From positions 1-7,464 of the forward strand of contig JAJYMD010000141.1 of assembly GCA_021787255.1 (NCBI GenBank): a stretch of DNA of 7,464 nucleotides, read 5' to 3'. Below the pieces are notes generated by a model. That model did not search any database. It saw only the letters and a program-made list of their open reading frames with translations, and was not told the origin of the DNA. Source of the DNA: Actinomycetes bacterium (GTDB lineage Bacteria; Actinomycetota; Acidimicrobiia; Acidimicrobiales; RAAP-2). Shown in pieces: positions 1 through 6,559 of this stretch. Numbering within the stretch: the stretch's first letter is position 1; each line of letters starts with the position of its first letter. The position numbers and the translations under genes were made by a program.

Positions 1-1235
1 TCGAGGAGCTGCCCGAGCGCCCTGGCCAGCGCTTCCACGTCGTCGGGAGGCACGAGCATCGCCGTCTCGCCGTGCCGGCCGACCACCTCGGGCAGCGCGC
101 CGCCGGTCGTCGTGACGACCGGGACGCCGCAGGCCATCGCTTCGATGGCCGGGAGCGAGAACCCCTCGTAGAGCGACGGGACGACCGCGACCTGCGCCTC
201 CGCGTAGCGGCGGGCAAGCTCCTCGTCGCTGATCCCGCTGACGCAACGGACCACCGGGCGCAAGCCAAGACGCTCGAGCGCGCGGTCCACGCGCCCTCCT
301 TCGCGCGGCTGCCCGACCACCAAGAGCTCGACGGTGCGCGACCTGCGCAACAGCGCCACCGCCTCGAGCAGCGGAACCAGGCCTTTCATCGGCACGTCGC
401 TCGAGGAGGTGACCATCAGCCGGCCGGGGACGCGACGCACCTCGGGGAGTGGCCGGAAGACGGCGTGGTCGACGCCGACGGGCACGACCGCCATGCGTTC
501 GGGCGCGACGCCGAGCTGGTCGGCGATGTCCTCTCGCGACGAGCGCGAGACGGTCACGACCGCCGGAAGACGGCGGGCGACACGCGTCTGCATCCCGAGG
601 AACCCGAACCACCTCCGGGTCGAATAGCGCTGCCAGGGTCCCGAGCAGTGGGCGAGCGCGAGCTCGCGGTCGACCGTGATCGGGTGGTGCAGGGTCGTGA
701 GGAGCGGCCAGCCGTCGGCGAGGACCCCGAGCATCCCGGTGCCGAGACACTGGTTGTCGTGGACGAGGTCGAACTCGTGCCGTCTGGCGCCCAGCGCTCG
801 CCTCGCGCGCAGCGAGAAGGCGAGCGGCTCGCCGAAGCCGCCCGTCAGCATCACGCCGAGCTCGATCAGCGCCGGAAGGTCGTGGATCTCCCGGGGATGC
901 GGGAGCCGGAACGGATCCGGGTCGCGGTACAAGTCGAGGCCCGGCAGGGGGACGAAGCCCACGCCGCAGTCGAGCTCGGGCCACGGCTGACCCGCGAACA
1001 CGGTGACCGAGTGGCCGAGCGCGACCAGCTCACGCGTCAGATGCCGGGTGTAGACCCCCTGGCCGCCGCATTGCGGGTTCCCGCGGTACACGAGGAAGGC
1101 GACGCGCAGGCCCCCCGGCTCCGCCGGTGCCGGTGCGACCGGGTCCGGGACGCCGATCGTCCGCGACCGCTCCCAGGACCGCTGCACCTCCCGCCACCGC
1201 CACGAGCGATGAAGGCCCTCAGCCAAGGGCGCCAC
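1..1235 (-). CDS. GT4-family glycosyltransferase, partial (C-terminus beyond window)
   Basis: This is a retaining GT-B glycosyltransferase of family 4, which transfers a sugar from a nucleotide donor to an unknown acceptor, probably in the cytosol or at the inner membrane face. Translating the minus strand gives 411 codons before the window edge. The N-terminal Rossmann domain begins at residues 42-66 with the glycine-rich loop CGGQGVYTRHL (56-66). The donor-binding half contains the E-x7-E signature EGFSLPAIE (E357 and E365), followed by MACGVPVV and a typical helix ending at the edge. The family-like sequence starts only near residue 42. The preceding frame offers no ATG, only GTG at 1235 (GAGG 11 nt upstream) or GTG at 1187, so the first ~40 residues are doubtful. 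The gene lies 85 nt after the NRAMP gene, with a hairpin between, so it is probably a separate unit. The fold is secure; the acceptor and pathway are not. Confidence 0.9.
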   Translation of the reverse strand, partial: MAPLAEGLHRSWRWREVQRSWERSRTIGVPDPVAPAPAEPGGLRVAFLVYRGNPQCGGQGVYTRHLTRELVALGHSVTVFAGQPWPELDCGVGFVPLPGLDLYRDPDPFRLPHPREIHDLPALIELGVMLTGGFGEPLAFSLRARRALGARRHEFDLVHDNQCLGTGMLGVLADGWPLLTTLHHPITVDRELALAHCSGPWQRYSTRRWFGFLGMQTRVARRLPAVVTVSRSSREDIADQLGVAPERMAVVPVGVDHAVFRPLPEVRRVPGRLMVTSSSDVPMKGLVPLLEAVALLRRSRTVELLVVGQPREGGRVDRALERLGLRPVVRCVSGISDEELARRYAEAQVAVVPSLYEGFSLPAIEAMACGVPVVTTTGGALPEVVGRHGETAMLVPPDDVEALARALGQLL

Positions 1236-1284
1236 CGCCGGTGCGCCCTCGAGAGCTCATGGCTCGACAGCCTCCCCCGACGCG

Positions 1285-1307
1285 GGCTCGGGCTGCAAGC
1301 CCGGGCC
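1285..1307 (-). terminator. Hairpin after the NRAMP gene
   Basis: A perfect 6-bp stem (CGGGCT/AGCCCG, 1289-1294 and 1298-1303) with a 3-nt loop is extended by 3 more pairs beyond one mismatch. It begins 14 nt past the NRAMP stop codon. There is no T-tract, so at best it is a weak or U-less terminator. Its position between two functionally unrelated genes supports the call. Confidence 0.4.
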
Positions 1308-1320
1308 GCGCCAGGAGACG

Positions 1321-3021
1321 TCACCTGTGGACGCCGAGCTGGAACGCCTTCACGGCGAGCAGCGCGACGGCGAGCACCAGGTAGCCGCGCAGCGAGTACA
1401 TCGCGACCCGCCGTGCCCTGGACCAGACCGGCCGCTCGAGGCGGTTCAGTGGCGGCATCCGCCAGTGGTCGCGCCGTGCGCGGGGCATCGGCGGCTCCGG
1501 CGGTCGCCTGCGCAGCACGCGCCAGTAGCCGAGGCCGCCGGCGAGGTAGGTGACCCCGAGCGCGACGCCCATACCGGCCAAGAGGACCCGCACGTCGAGA
1601 TGCGGGAACACCGTCGTCGTCATGAGCACGAGCGAGAGCACGAGGAGCACCGAGACGATCCCAAAGGCGATCACGTTCAGCCACGGCCGGTTCACCCAGG
1701 GTCCGAGCACCTCCTTGTCGTTGCAGAGCAGGAGGAGGAAGACGGTGGCGCTCGGGAGGAGCACGCCCGCGAGCGCCTGCACCCCCGTCGTGATGAGCCC
1801 GAGCAGCCGACCTGTGGCCGCGAGCACGATCGCGGCGGCGAACACGACCATCAAGGTGAACGAGGCGTAGAAGAACTTCGCCTCGCGCCAGCTGCGGTGC
1901 AGCGAGTGACGCATGCCGAAGACGTCGCCGAAGGCGTAGGAGGTGGCGAGCGTGACCGACGCGGCGCCGATGAGGGACGCGTTCAGGAGGATGACCGAGA
2001 AGAGCGCGCCCGACGCATGCCCGACGTAGTGAGACAGGCCGTGGGCGACCGCCTCGGCGTTCTTGTAGTGACCGAAGAGCGGATGACCGGAGAAGGCCGC
2101 GGCCACGACTGCCATGATCAACGACGCCGCGAAGACCGTGACGAACGAGCCGATGACGGTGTCGGCGCGCTCGTAGGAGATCCACCGAGGCGTGATCCGC
2201 TTGTCCACGATGTTGGACTGCTGGAAGAAGAGCTGCCAGGGGGCCACGGTCGTCCCGACGATGGCGGTGACGAGGAGCACGGACGTCGACGTGAAGCCGC
2301 CGCGGACGCCCGGCACGACGAAGCCCCTGAAGAACGCCGACGCGGCGGGGTGGCTGAAGATCGCCAAGGGGATCACAAGGAAGTTCGCGGCGATGAAGAC
2401 GAACATGAACCGTTCCCAGCGCCTGAAGCTGCCCGTCGCGGTCATCGCGACGAGCGCGGCCGCGGCGATCGGCACCGAGATCCACGGGCTCACGCCGAAG
2501 TACGCGAGCGCCAGGTTCACGCCGATGAACTCGGTGGTGATGGTGAGGAAGTTCAGGACGAAGAGGTCGCCCACGGAGAAGGCGCCCCAGAATTTCCCGA
2601 ACCGCTCGTTGATCAGTCGCGCGTGCCCCACGCCGGTGACCGCTCCGAGCCTCACGACCATCTCCTGGTTCACGACGAGCACAGGGATGAGAAGGGGGAG
2701 CGTCCACAAGAGCGTGAGCCCATAATTCTGCGCGGCCTGGGCGTAGGTCGCCACGCCGCCGGCGTCGTTGTCCCCCACCATCACGATGATCCCAGGCCCC
2801 AGGATCGCAAGCAGCGTGAGCAGGCGCCGCTTCCACGACCGGCGCGACTCGGCGTCGAACTGGCGGACGGTGCCGAACGCGCCCTGGATGTCGCCCACGT
2901 GCGCCTCGTCGAGCACCGCCAGCTCCTGGGCGCCGAGGTCGCCCGTCTCCTCGACGCTCGGCGGCTGGACCCCAGGCGCGCCGAGCTGCGCGGCGCGAGC
3001 GCCGGTTCCGGTCTCTGCCAT
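1321..3021 (-). CDS. NRAMP-fold divalent metal transporter, NRMT-like (probable Mg2+)
   Basis: This is an inner-membrane SLC11/NRAMP-fold divalent cation importer of 566 residues. It has a ~65-residue cytosolic N-terminus, about 12 hydrophobic segments from residue 68 to 500, a basic linker, and one further hydrophobic helix at 541-558. The fold is recognised from GPG at 75-77 entering helix 1 and from the helix 6 region IVGTTVAPWQ (254-263). The canonical metal site is altered. Helix 1 has D86-A-G-G89 instead of DPGN, so the aspartate is kept but Pro and Asn are lost. Helix 6 has A260-P-W-Q263 instead of MPHN, so the Met ligand and the His are lost. Loss of the sulfur ligand is a known mark of NRAMP-related magnesium transporters, so Mg2+ (perhaps also Mn2+) is the likely substrate. 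The ATG follows a near-perfect Shine-Dalgarno. The upstream neighbour is a detached MgtE-type sensor. The fold is certain; the substrate is inferred. Confidence 0.93.
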   Translation of the reverse strand: MAETGTGARAAQLGAPGVQPPSVEETGDLGAQELAVLDEAHVGDIQGAFGTVRQFDAESRRSWKRRLLTLLAILGPGIIVMVGDNDAGGVATYAQAAQNYGLTLLWTLPLLIPVLVVNQEMVVRLGAVTGVGHARLINERFGKFWGAFSVGDLFVLNFLTITTEFIGVNLALAYFGVSPWISVPIAAAALVAMTATGSFRRWERFMFVFIAANFLVIPLAIFSHPAASAFFRGFVVPGVRGGFTSTSVLLVTAIVGTTVAPWQLFFQQSNIVDKRITPRWISYERADTVIGSFVTVFAASLIMAVVAAAFSGHPLFGHYKNAEAVAHGLSHYVGHASGALFSVILLNASLIGAASVTLATSYAFGDVFGMRHSLHRSWREAKFFYASFTLMVVFAAAIVLAATGRLLGLITTGVQALAGVLLPSATVFLLLLCNDKEVLGPWVNRPWLNVIAFGIVSVLLVLSLVLMTTTVFPHLDVRVLLAGMGVALGVTYLAGGLGYWRVLRRRPPEPPMPRARRDHWRMPPLNRLERPVWSRARRVAMYSLRGYLVLAVALLAVKAFQLGVHR

Positions 3022-3024
3022 CGC

Positions 3025-3034
3025 TCACCTCCTT
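3025..3034 (-). promoter_or_regulatory. Near-perfect Shine-Dalgarno of the NRAMP gene
   Basis: On the minus strand AAGGAGGTGA matches the 16S anti-SD along its full length. The GGAGG core sits 6 nt before the ATG. It fixes the start at 3021 and predicts strong translation, much stronger than for the neighbouring sensor gene, which has no clear SD. Confidence 0.9.
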
Positions 3035-3048
3035 TCGCTGGGCCAGGT

Positions 3049-3066
3049 GGCGTGCGCGCGCACGCC
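3049..3066. repeat. 18-bp perfect palindrome in the NRAMP leader
   Basis: GGCGTGCGC/GCGCACGCC is a perfect palindrome whose near edge is 15 nt from the Shine-Dalgarno of the NRAMP gene. As RNA it can fold a 7-bp stem with a GCGC loop. As DNA it could be a dimeric operator. Its core GTGCGCGCGCAC is alternating purine-pyrimidine. The function is unknown. Confidence 0.6.
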
Positions 3067-3153
3067 GCCGGCGCTCAGCGCGGAGCGTGAGCCCGCGCCG
3101 CTCCCGAAGGCGAGCGCACGGGCCGCCGGCGAGGCGGTCCGTCGGTCCTGTCA

Positions 3154-3192
3154 CGGATGACGCGAGACGGCCTCGGCCGTCTCGGGCATCCG
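3154..3192 (-). terminator. 39-nt interrupted hairpin between sensor and NRAMP genes
   Basis: The inner stem is a perfect 9 bp (3163-3171 with 3176-3184) closed by a 4-nt loop. A small internal loop separates it from a 6-bp outer stem CGGATG/CATCCG (3154-3159 with 3187-3192). It starts about 35 nt after the stop of the sensor gene. No U-tract follows. It may be a terminator, an attenuator or an mRNA-processing stem that sets different levels for the two genes. Confidence 0.6.
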
Positions 3193-3227
3193 GTATGTGG
3201 GGGTTCGGTCGATCTCTGCACGTTCGG

Positions 3228-4499
3228 TCAGTCCTCGGGCGACATGGTCCCGAAGTCACGACGCCACCCGGTCGGCAGCATCAGCTCGAGGACGTCGTCC
3301 ACCGTCACGATACCCAAGATGTGCCGGTGCTCGGCATCGAGGACCGGGGCGACCATCAGATTGAAGTCCGCCATCTTGCGGACGACGGCACCCAGGTCCC
3401 AGTCGGGATGGAGGTGCGCCGGGATCGGACGGACCACCGACCCTAGGCTCGCCCCGGGCTGGGCCCGAAGGAGCGTCACGACCGATGCCGAGCCTGCGAC
3501 CGAACCGTCCTCGTGCAGCGCGAAGACGACCTGCAGGGACTCGGGCTCCGCGGTGCTGTGCCGGACGGCGGACAACGCGTCCTCCACGGTCGCCGTCTCG
3601 GGCAGCGACACGAAGTCCGGGCTCATCAGACCGCCAGCGGTCTCAGGGTTGTAATTCAAGAGCAGGCGCACCTTGCGACGCTGGGGCTGGGGGAGGGCCT
3701 CGAGGAGGCGCAGGCGGCGGTCCTGGTCCGCCTCCATGATCAGGTCGGCGGCGGCGTCGGGCGCCATCGAGGCGAGGAGCCGCGCGGCGTCCTGGTCCGA
3801 GCGGGACGCGAGGAACTCGACCTGGTGCTCGGGGTCGAGCTCCTCGAAGACGTCGGCCTCGAGCTCCCGGTCGGCGCCGACTGCTTCGATGATCTCCTCC
3901 CCCTCCTCGTGGGACGCGGCCTCCACGAGGTCCGCGATCTGGGCGGGGTGGAGGCGCGCGAGCTTGCGGTACGGGATACGGAGCCGGGCCGTCGGGACGT
4001 GGCCGACGAACGGTTCGATGCTCGCCCAGTCCACGAGCCCCGAAGGCTGGTCCGCGCCGAGATGGCCACGCAGGAGGCGCCGCAGAACGCTCCTTCGCGA
4101 AGGGTCCACCCCGATGATCTCCCACGTGCCGTTCACGTCGGCGAGCTCGATCTCGTTGGCCCGGATGAGCCGGCCCCCCGCGACGTTGATGAGGTGCCTG
4201 GCCAGCAGGTCACGCCCGAGGAGCAGCTCGCCCGGCCTTCGCTCGAAGCGCCGCAGATCGACGCGGTTCCCCGTGAAGCGCAGCTCGCGCTGCCCGAGCC
4301 CGTCGATCTTGCGGATGCCGACGAACAGGTCGCGTCCTCCGATCCGCACCACGGCTCCCACGACCGGGGGGTGCGCCGCGCCGAGGTGCACCACGAAGTC
4401 CTCGACGCGTCCGATGCGCTCCCCCGTCGAGTCGACGAGCGGGCGCCGCACCACGCTCGAGAAGTGGACGAGGCGCACGCCCGGGGCGGAAGCGTTCAC
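3228..4499 (-). CDS. PRC-barrel / MgtE N-domain / CBS-pair protein, soluble Mg2+ sensor-like
   Basis: This is a 423-residue cytosolic protein with no membrane segment. A first PRC-barrel-like unit spans about 11-85 (LVDSTGERIGRVEDFVV) and a second about 88-160. An MgtE N-terminal superhelical domain covers about 175-285, with an acidic stretch at 193-228. The MgtE hallmark TAGGLMSPDFVSL (287-299) leads into CBS1 (291-345) and CBS2 (352-408). In MgtE channels the N and CBS domains bind Mg2+ and close the pore, but here the pore is absent. The next gene, 206 nt downstream on the same strand, is an NRMT-like NRAMP, which suggests the protein senses Mg2+ and controls that transporter. This role is inferred; the domains are clear. 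GTG at 4499 is the first possible start after the in-frame stop of the MFS gene. It lacks a good SD; a TACCGT 8 nt upstream could be a weak -10. Confidence 0.9.
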   Translation of the reverse strand: MNASAPGVRLVHFSSVVRRPLVDSTGERIGRVEDFVVHLGAAHPPVVGAVVRIGGRDLFVGIRKIDGLGQRELRFTGNRVDLRRFERRPGELLLGRDLLARHLINVAGGRLIRANEIELADVNGTWEIIGVDPSRRSVLRRLLRGHLGADQPSGLVDWASIEPFVGHVPTARLRIPYRKLARLHPAQIADLVEAASHEEGEEIIEAVGADRELEADVFEELDPEHQVEFLASRSDQDAARLLASMAPDAAADLIMEADQDRRLRLLEALPQPQRRKVRLLLNYNPETAGGLMSPDFVSLPETATVEDALSAVRHSTAEPESLQVVFALHEDGSVAGSASVVTLLRAQPGASLGSVVRPIPAHLHPDWDLGAVVRKMADFNLMVAPVLDAEHRHILGIVTVDDVLELMLPTGWRRDFGTMSPED

Positions 4500-4518
4500 C
4501 GGTCCGAACGGTAGCGCA

Positions 4519-4545
4519 GCCGGCCGTGGACCTGCGAGGGCCGGC
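4519..4545 (-). repeat. Inverted repeat in the leader of the sensor gene
   Basis: GCCGGCC (4519-4525) and GGCCGGC (4539-4545) form a perfect 7-bp stem with a 13-nt loop, ending about 20 nt before the GTG start. In DNA this GC-rich, such stems occur by chance, so it is noted only as a possible leader structure. Confidence 0.3.
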
Positions 4546-4560
4546 CGCTCGAAGCGCCGA

Positions 4561-4579
4561 GGCTCGCCTTCAGCGAGCC
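4561..4579 (-). terminator. Hairpin directly after the MFS gene
   Basis: A perfect 7-bp stem GGCTCGC/GCGAGCC with a 5-nt loop begins 1 nt after the MFS stop codon. It has no T-tract. Its position at the end of the marR-MFS operon favours a terminator role and would separate that operon from the metal genes. Confidence 0.5.
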
Positions 4580-4580
4580 G

Positions 4581-5903
4581 TCAGGACGCAGCGGCGCCCG
4601 CGTCCGGTCCCCGACCCCAGGCGCTGCGCTGTGCGTCCAGGTCCGCCGCGCCCGGCGCAGCGGGTGCCTCGTACGTGGCCGCGCCGGGCCGCGGCCAGCG
4701 CCGAACGAGCAGGCCGGAGGCTGCCAGCGTCGCTGCGGCACCGATGGCGAGCGCGACGCGCGGCGACGCGGCGTCGCTCACCCACCCCATGAGCGGCGCG
4801 CCGACCGGCGTGCTCCCGAGGAACGCGATCGCGTAGAGCGACATGACGCGCCCGCGCAACGACGGGTCGGCGGTGAGCTGCACGGCCGCGTTGGCCGTCG
4901 CGTTGAAGAGGATGCTGCCGATCCCCATGGGGACGAGCGCGACGACGGTGAGCAGCTCCGTCGGCACCAGCCCGACGAGCGCGATCATCGCGCCGAACCC
5001 GAGCCCGACGAGGCCGAGGAAGTGCGTCGAGGGCCGGCTCCTCTGGGCGACGAGCAAGCCTCCGACGACCGCGCCCGCGCCCATCGCCGCGGTGAAGGTG
5101 CTGTAGGTCCCGGCCCCTCCGTGGAACGTGTACTCGGCGAGCAACGGGAGCGTCGTCGTGAAGTTGAAGGCGAGCGTCCCGACGACCGCCATGGCGAGCA
5201 GCGGATCGCGCAAACCGGGCGTGCGCCACGCGTAGCGGAGCCCTTCTCGGACCTGGCCCTTGGCGCGCACGACGCGTTCGGCACGCAGAAGCTCCTGCGG
5301 GCGCATCGCCAACAGCGCCGCGACGACGGCGACGAAGGAGCCGGCGTTCACGAAGAAGCACGTCGCGAACCCGCTGCTGTAGATCAGCACGCCACCGATC
5401 GCAGGGCCGATCACGCGAGCGGAGTTCATGAGGACGCTGTTCAGGCTGACCGCGTTGGACACGAGCTCCCGGCCGACCATCTCCGAGACGAATGCCTGCC
5501 GGGCCGGGTTTGTGAACAGGTTGACCACCCCGACGACGGCGGCGAGGAGGAAGACCTCCCAGAGCGTCACGACCCCGAGCGCCGTCATGAGGCCGAGCGT
5601 CAAGGCCAGCAGCCCTGCCGCCGACTGGGTGACGAGAAGGAGGCATCGTTTGTCCACCCGATCGGCGACGACGCCGCCCCAGGTCCCGAACACGAGGATC
5701 GGCACGTACTGGAGCGCGGTGGCGGCTCCCACGTCGAACCCGTTGCCGTGCAGGTGGCGGGACAGGATGAGGAGGCTGAGGGCCACCGTCTGCATCCAGG
5801 TCCCCGAGACGGAGATCACCTGCCCGATGAAGTAGAGGCGGAAGTTCCGGACGCGCAGTGCGAGGAAGGTCCTCACGCCCGCCTCGCGCAAGCGCGGGCT
5901 CAT
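4581..5903 (-). CDS. MFS transporter, MFS_3 / EntS-like exporter
   Basis: This is a major facilitator superfamily secondary transporter of 440 residues with about 12 hydrophobic segments, of the MFS_3 (transmembrane secretion effector, EntS-like) type. Motif A between helices 2 and 3 reads GGVVADRVDKR (76-86, with D81, R82, K85 and R86). The family-typical stretch TNPARQAFVSEMVGRELVSN lies at 131-150, and RGRVMSLYAIAFLG at 350-363 marks the second half. The C-terminal ~40 residues are Ala/Gly-rich and probably disordered. I chose the ATG at 5903 because it overlaps the marR stop as ATGA, has GGAG 4 nt upstream, and begins just before helix 1. An in-frame ATG at 6011 would add 36 polar residues lying inside marR. 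The gene is co-transcribed and translationally coupled with marR, so it is probably a drug, siderophore or toxic-compound exporter induced when MarR releases DNA. The substrate is unknown. Confidence 0.9.
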   Translation of the reverse strand: MSPRLREAGVRTFLALRVRNFRLYFIGQVISVSGTWMQTVALSLLILSRHLHGNGFDVGAATALQYVPILVFGTWGGVVADRVDKRCLLLVTQSAAGLLALTLGLMTALGVVTLWEVFLLAAVVGVVNLFTNPARQAFVSEMVGRELVSNAVSLNSVLMNSARVIGPAIGGVLIYSSGFATCFFVNAGSFVAVVAALLAMRPQELLRAERVVRAKGQVREGLRYAWRTPGLRDPLLAMAVVGTLAFNFTTTLPLLAEYTFHGGAGTYSTFTAAMGAGAVVGGLLVAQRSRPSTHFLGLVGLGFGAMIALVGLVPTELLTVVALVPMGIGSILFNATANAAVQLTADPSLRGRVMSLYAIAFLGSTPVGAPLMGWVSDAASPRVALAIGAAATLAASGLLVRRWPRPGAATYEAPAAPGAADLDAQRSAWGRGPDAGAAAS

Positions 5904-6403
5904 CGCGCTCCGACCAGTCGCTCGAGCAGCGCCGCCAGGTCGCTCACCTGCGATCGCTCGGCAGGCGTCAGGGCCGCGATCTGCCGAGCGAGGTAGGCGG
6001 TCTTCAGGCACTTGATCCGCTCGAGCGTGGCGCGGCCCTTCGCAGTGAGCTCCACGCGGCTGACCCTGCGGTCACCCGCGTCGACGCGCCGCTCGACGAG
6101 CCCCGCGGCTGCCATCGCAGCGATGACGCGGGTCATGGTCGGGGGCTGGACCTGCTCGGCCTGCGCGAGCTCGCCGAGCGTCGGCCTGCCGAGCCGGTTC
6201 ACGGTGGCGAGCGCGGACTCGTGAGACGGCGAGACCCCCGTTGCCGACTCCTGTCGAAGACGCCGGTTGAGGAGGGTGACCGCGATCCTCAGCCTCGCGG
6301 CGAGCTCGTCGCCCGCCGGCGCCGGCGGGCCGGTCCCGGGGCTCTCGACCACGGCGACACGAGAGGGGTCCGCGTGGCGGGGCGGAGGCGTTCGCCTGGA
6401 CAT
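5900..6403 (-). CDS. MarR-family transcriptional regulator
   Basis: This is a 167-residue DNA-binding repressor of the MarR family. Dimerisation helices flank a winged helix-turn-helix at about 75-124: TLGELAQAEQVQPPTMTRVI as the HTH, then GLVERRVDAGDRRVSRVELTAKGR carrying the wing, with the conserved DxxDRR-type tip at 108-113. The first 30 residues are Pro-rich and poorly ordered. It is the first gene of an operon with the MFS exporter (ATGA overlap), the usual arrangement for a ligand-responsive repressor that also controls itself. The ATG at 6403 has no Shine-Dalgarno. It lies 6 nt after a TAGCAT hexamer, so the mRNA is probably leaderless. The ligand is unknown. A perfect 20-bp palindrome falls inside its codons (6311-6330). 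Confidence 0.93.
   Translation of the reverse strand: MSRRTPPPRHADPSRVAVVESPGTGPPAPAGDELAARLRIAVTLLNRRLRQESATGVSPSHESALATVNRLGRPTLGELAQAEQVQPPTMTRVIAAMAAAGLVERRVDAGDRRVSRVELTAKGRATLERIKCLKTAYLARQIAALTPAERSQVSDLAALLERLVGAR
6311..6330. repeat. 20-bp perfect palindrome inside marR
   Basis: GCCCGCCGGC followed by its exact reverse complement lies in the codons for residues 25-31 (PPAPAGD region). It is probably a by-product of Pro/Ala/Gly codons with G/C third positions. It could still stall RNA polymerase or form an mRNA hairpin near the 5' end. Confidence 0.6.
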
Positions 6404-6409
6404 GGGCCC

Positions 6410-6439
6410 ATGCTACTTAGTTGTGCTAACTAATATCAG
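6410..6439 (-). promoter_or_regulatory. Probable leaderless marR-MFS promoter
   Basis: On the minus strand a -35-like CTGATA (6434-6439, 4 of 6 matches to TTGACA) and a -10-like TAGCAT (6410-6415, TANNNT type) are 18 bp apart. GGGCCC (6 nt) separates the -10 from the A of the ATG, so transcription would start at or next to the start codon. This AT-rich island stands out in GC-rich surroundings. Confidence 0.6.
6417..6433. promoter_or_regulatory. MarR operator candidate, perfect inverted repeat
   Basis: TTAGTT-GTGCT-AACTAA is a perfect 6-bp inverted repeat with a 5-bp centre, 17 bp in all. This is a typical length and symmetry for a MarR dimer site. It fills the spacer between the proposed -35 and -10 almost exactly, so binding would block RNA polymerase. 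It is the only such AT-rich palindrome I see in the window. Confidence 0.75.
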
Positions 6440-6559
6440 CCCCACAGCGCGGGCGCGTCTCGCGCCGCTCGCTACGCCAAGGGCCCCCGAGCGCTGAGAG
6501 GGCCGAGCCGAGAGGGCGGAACGGCTGGTCTACGCGCGCTGACGCGCACGCGCGGCCAA

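Noticed and set aside
1219..1260. 13-residue frame starting at ATG 1260 upstream of the glycosyltransferase
   Set aside because: It is short, low in complexity, and has no SD or sign of a leader-peptide function. It is likely chance.
72..1553. Long plus-strand open frames, here and at 1327-3090, 3513-4514, 3673-4836 and 5022-5996
   Set aside because: They lie antisense to recognisable genes, are rich in Arg, His, Asp, Glu and Pro, and show no domain. They arise from the G/C third-position bias of the minus-strand genes.
3022..3227. Mg2+ or Mn2+ riboswitch (M-box, yybP-ykoY type) before the NRAMP gene
   Set aside because: Hairpins are present, but I see none of the conserved loop motifs of these classes. 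It is kept only as an unassigned structured leader.
1037..3259. 740-codon minus-strand frame covering the NRAMP gene
   Set aside because: It is another frame of the same strand, Arg-rich with no membrane helices. The NRAMP frame has clear homology and a strong SD.
5904..6011. Upstream ATG at 6011 for the MFS gene
   Set aside because: It would add 36 polar residues inside marR. The ATG at 5903 has GGAG and the ATGA overlap, and sits right before helix 1.
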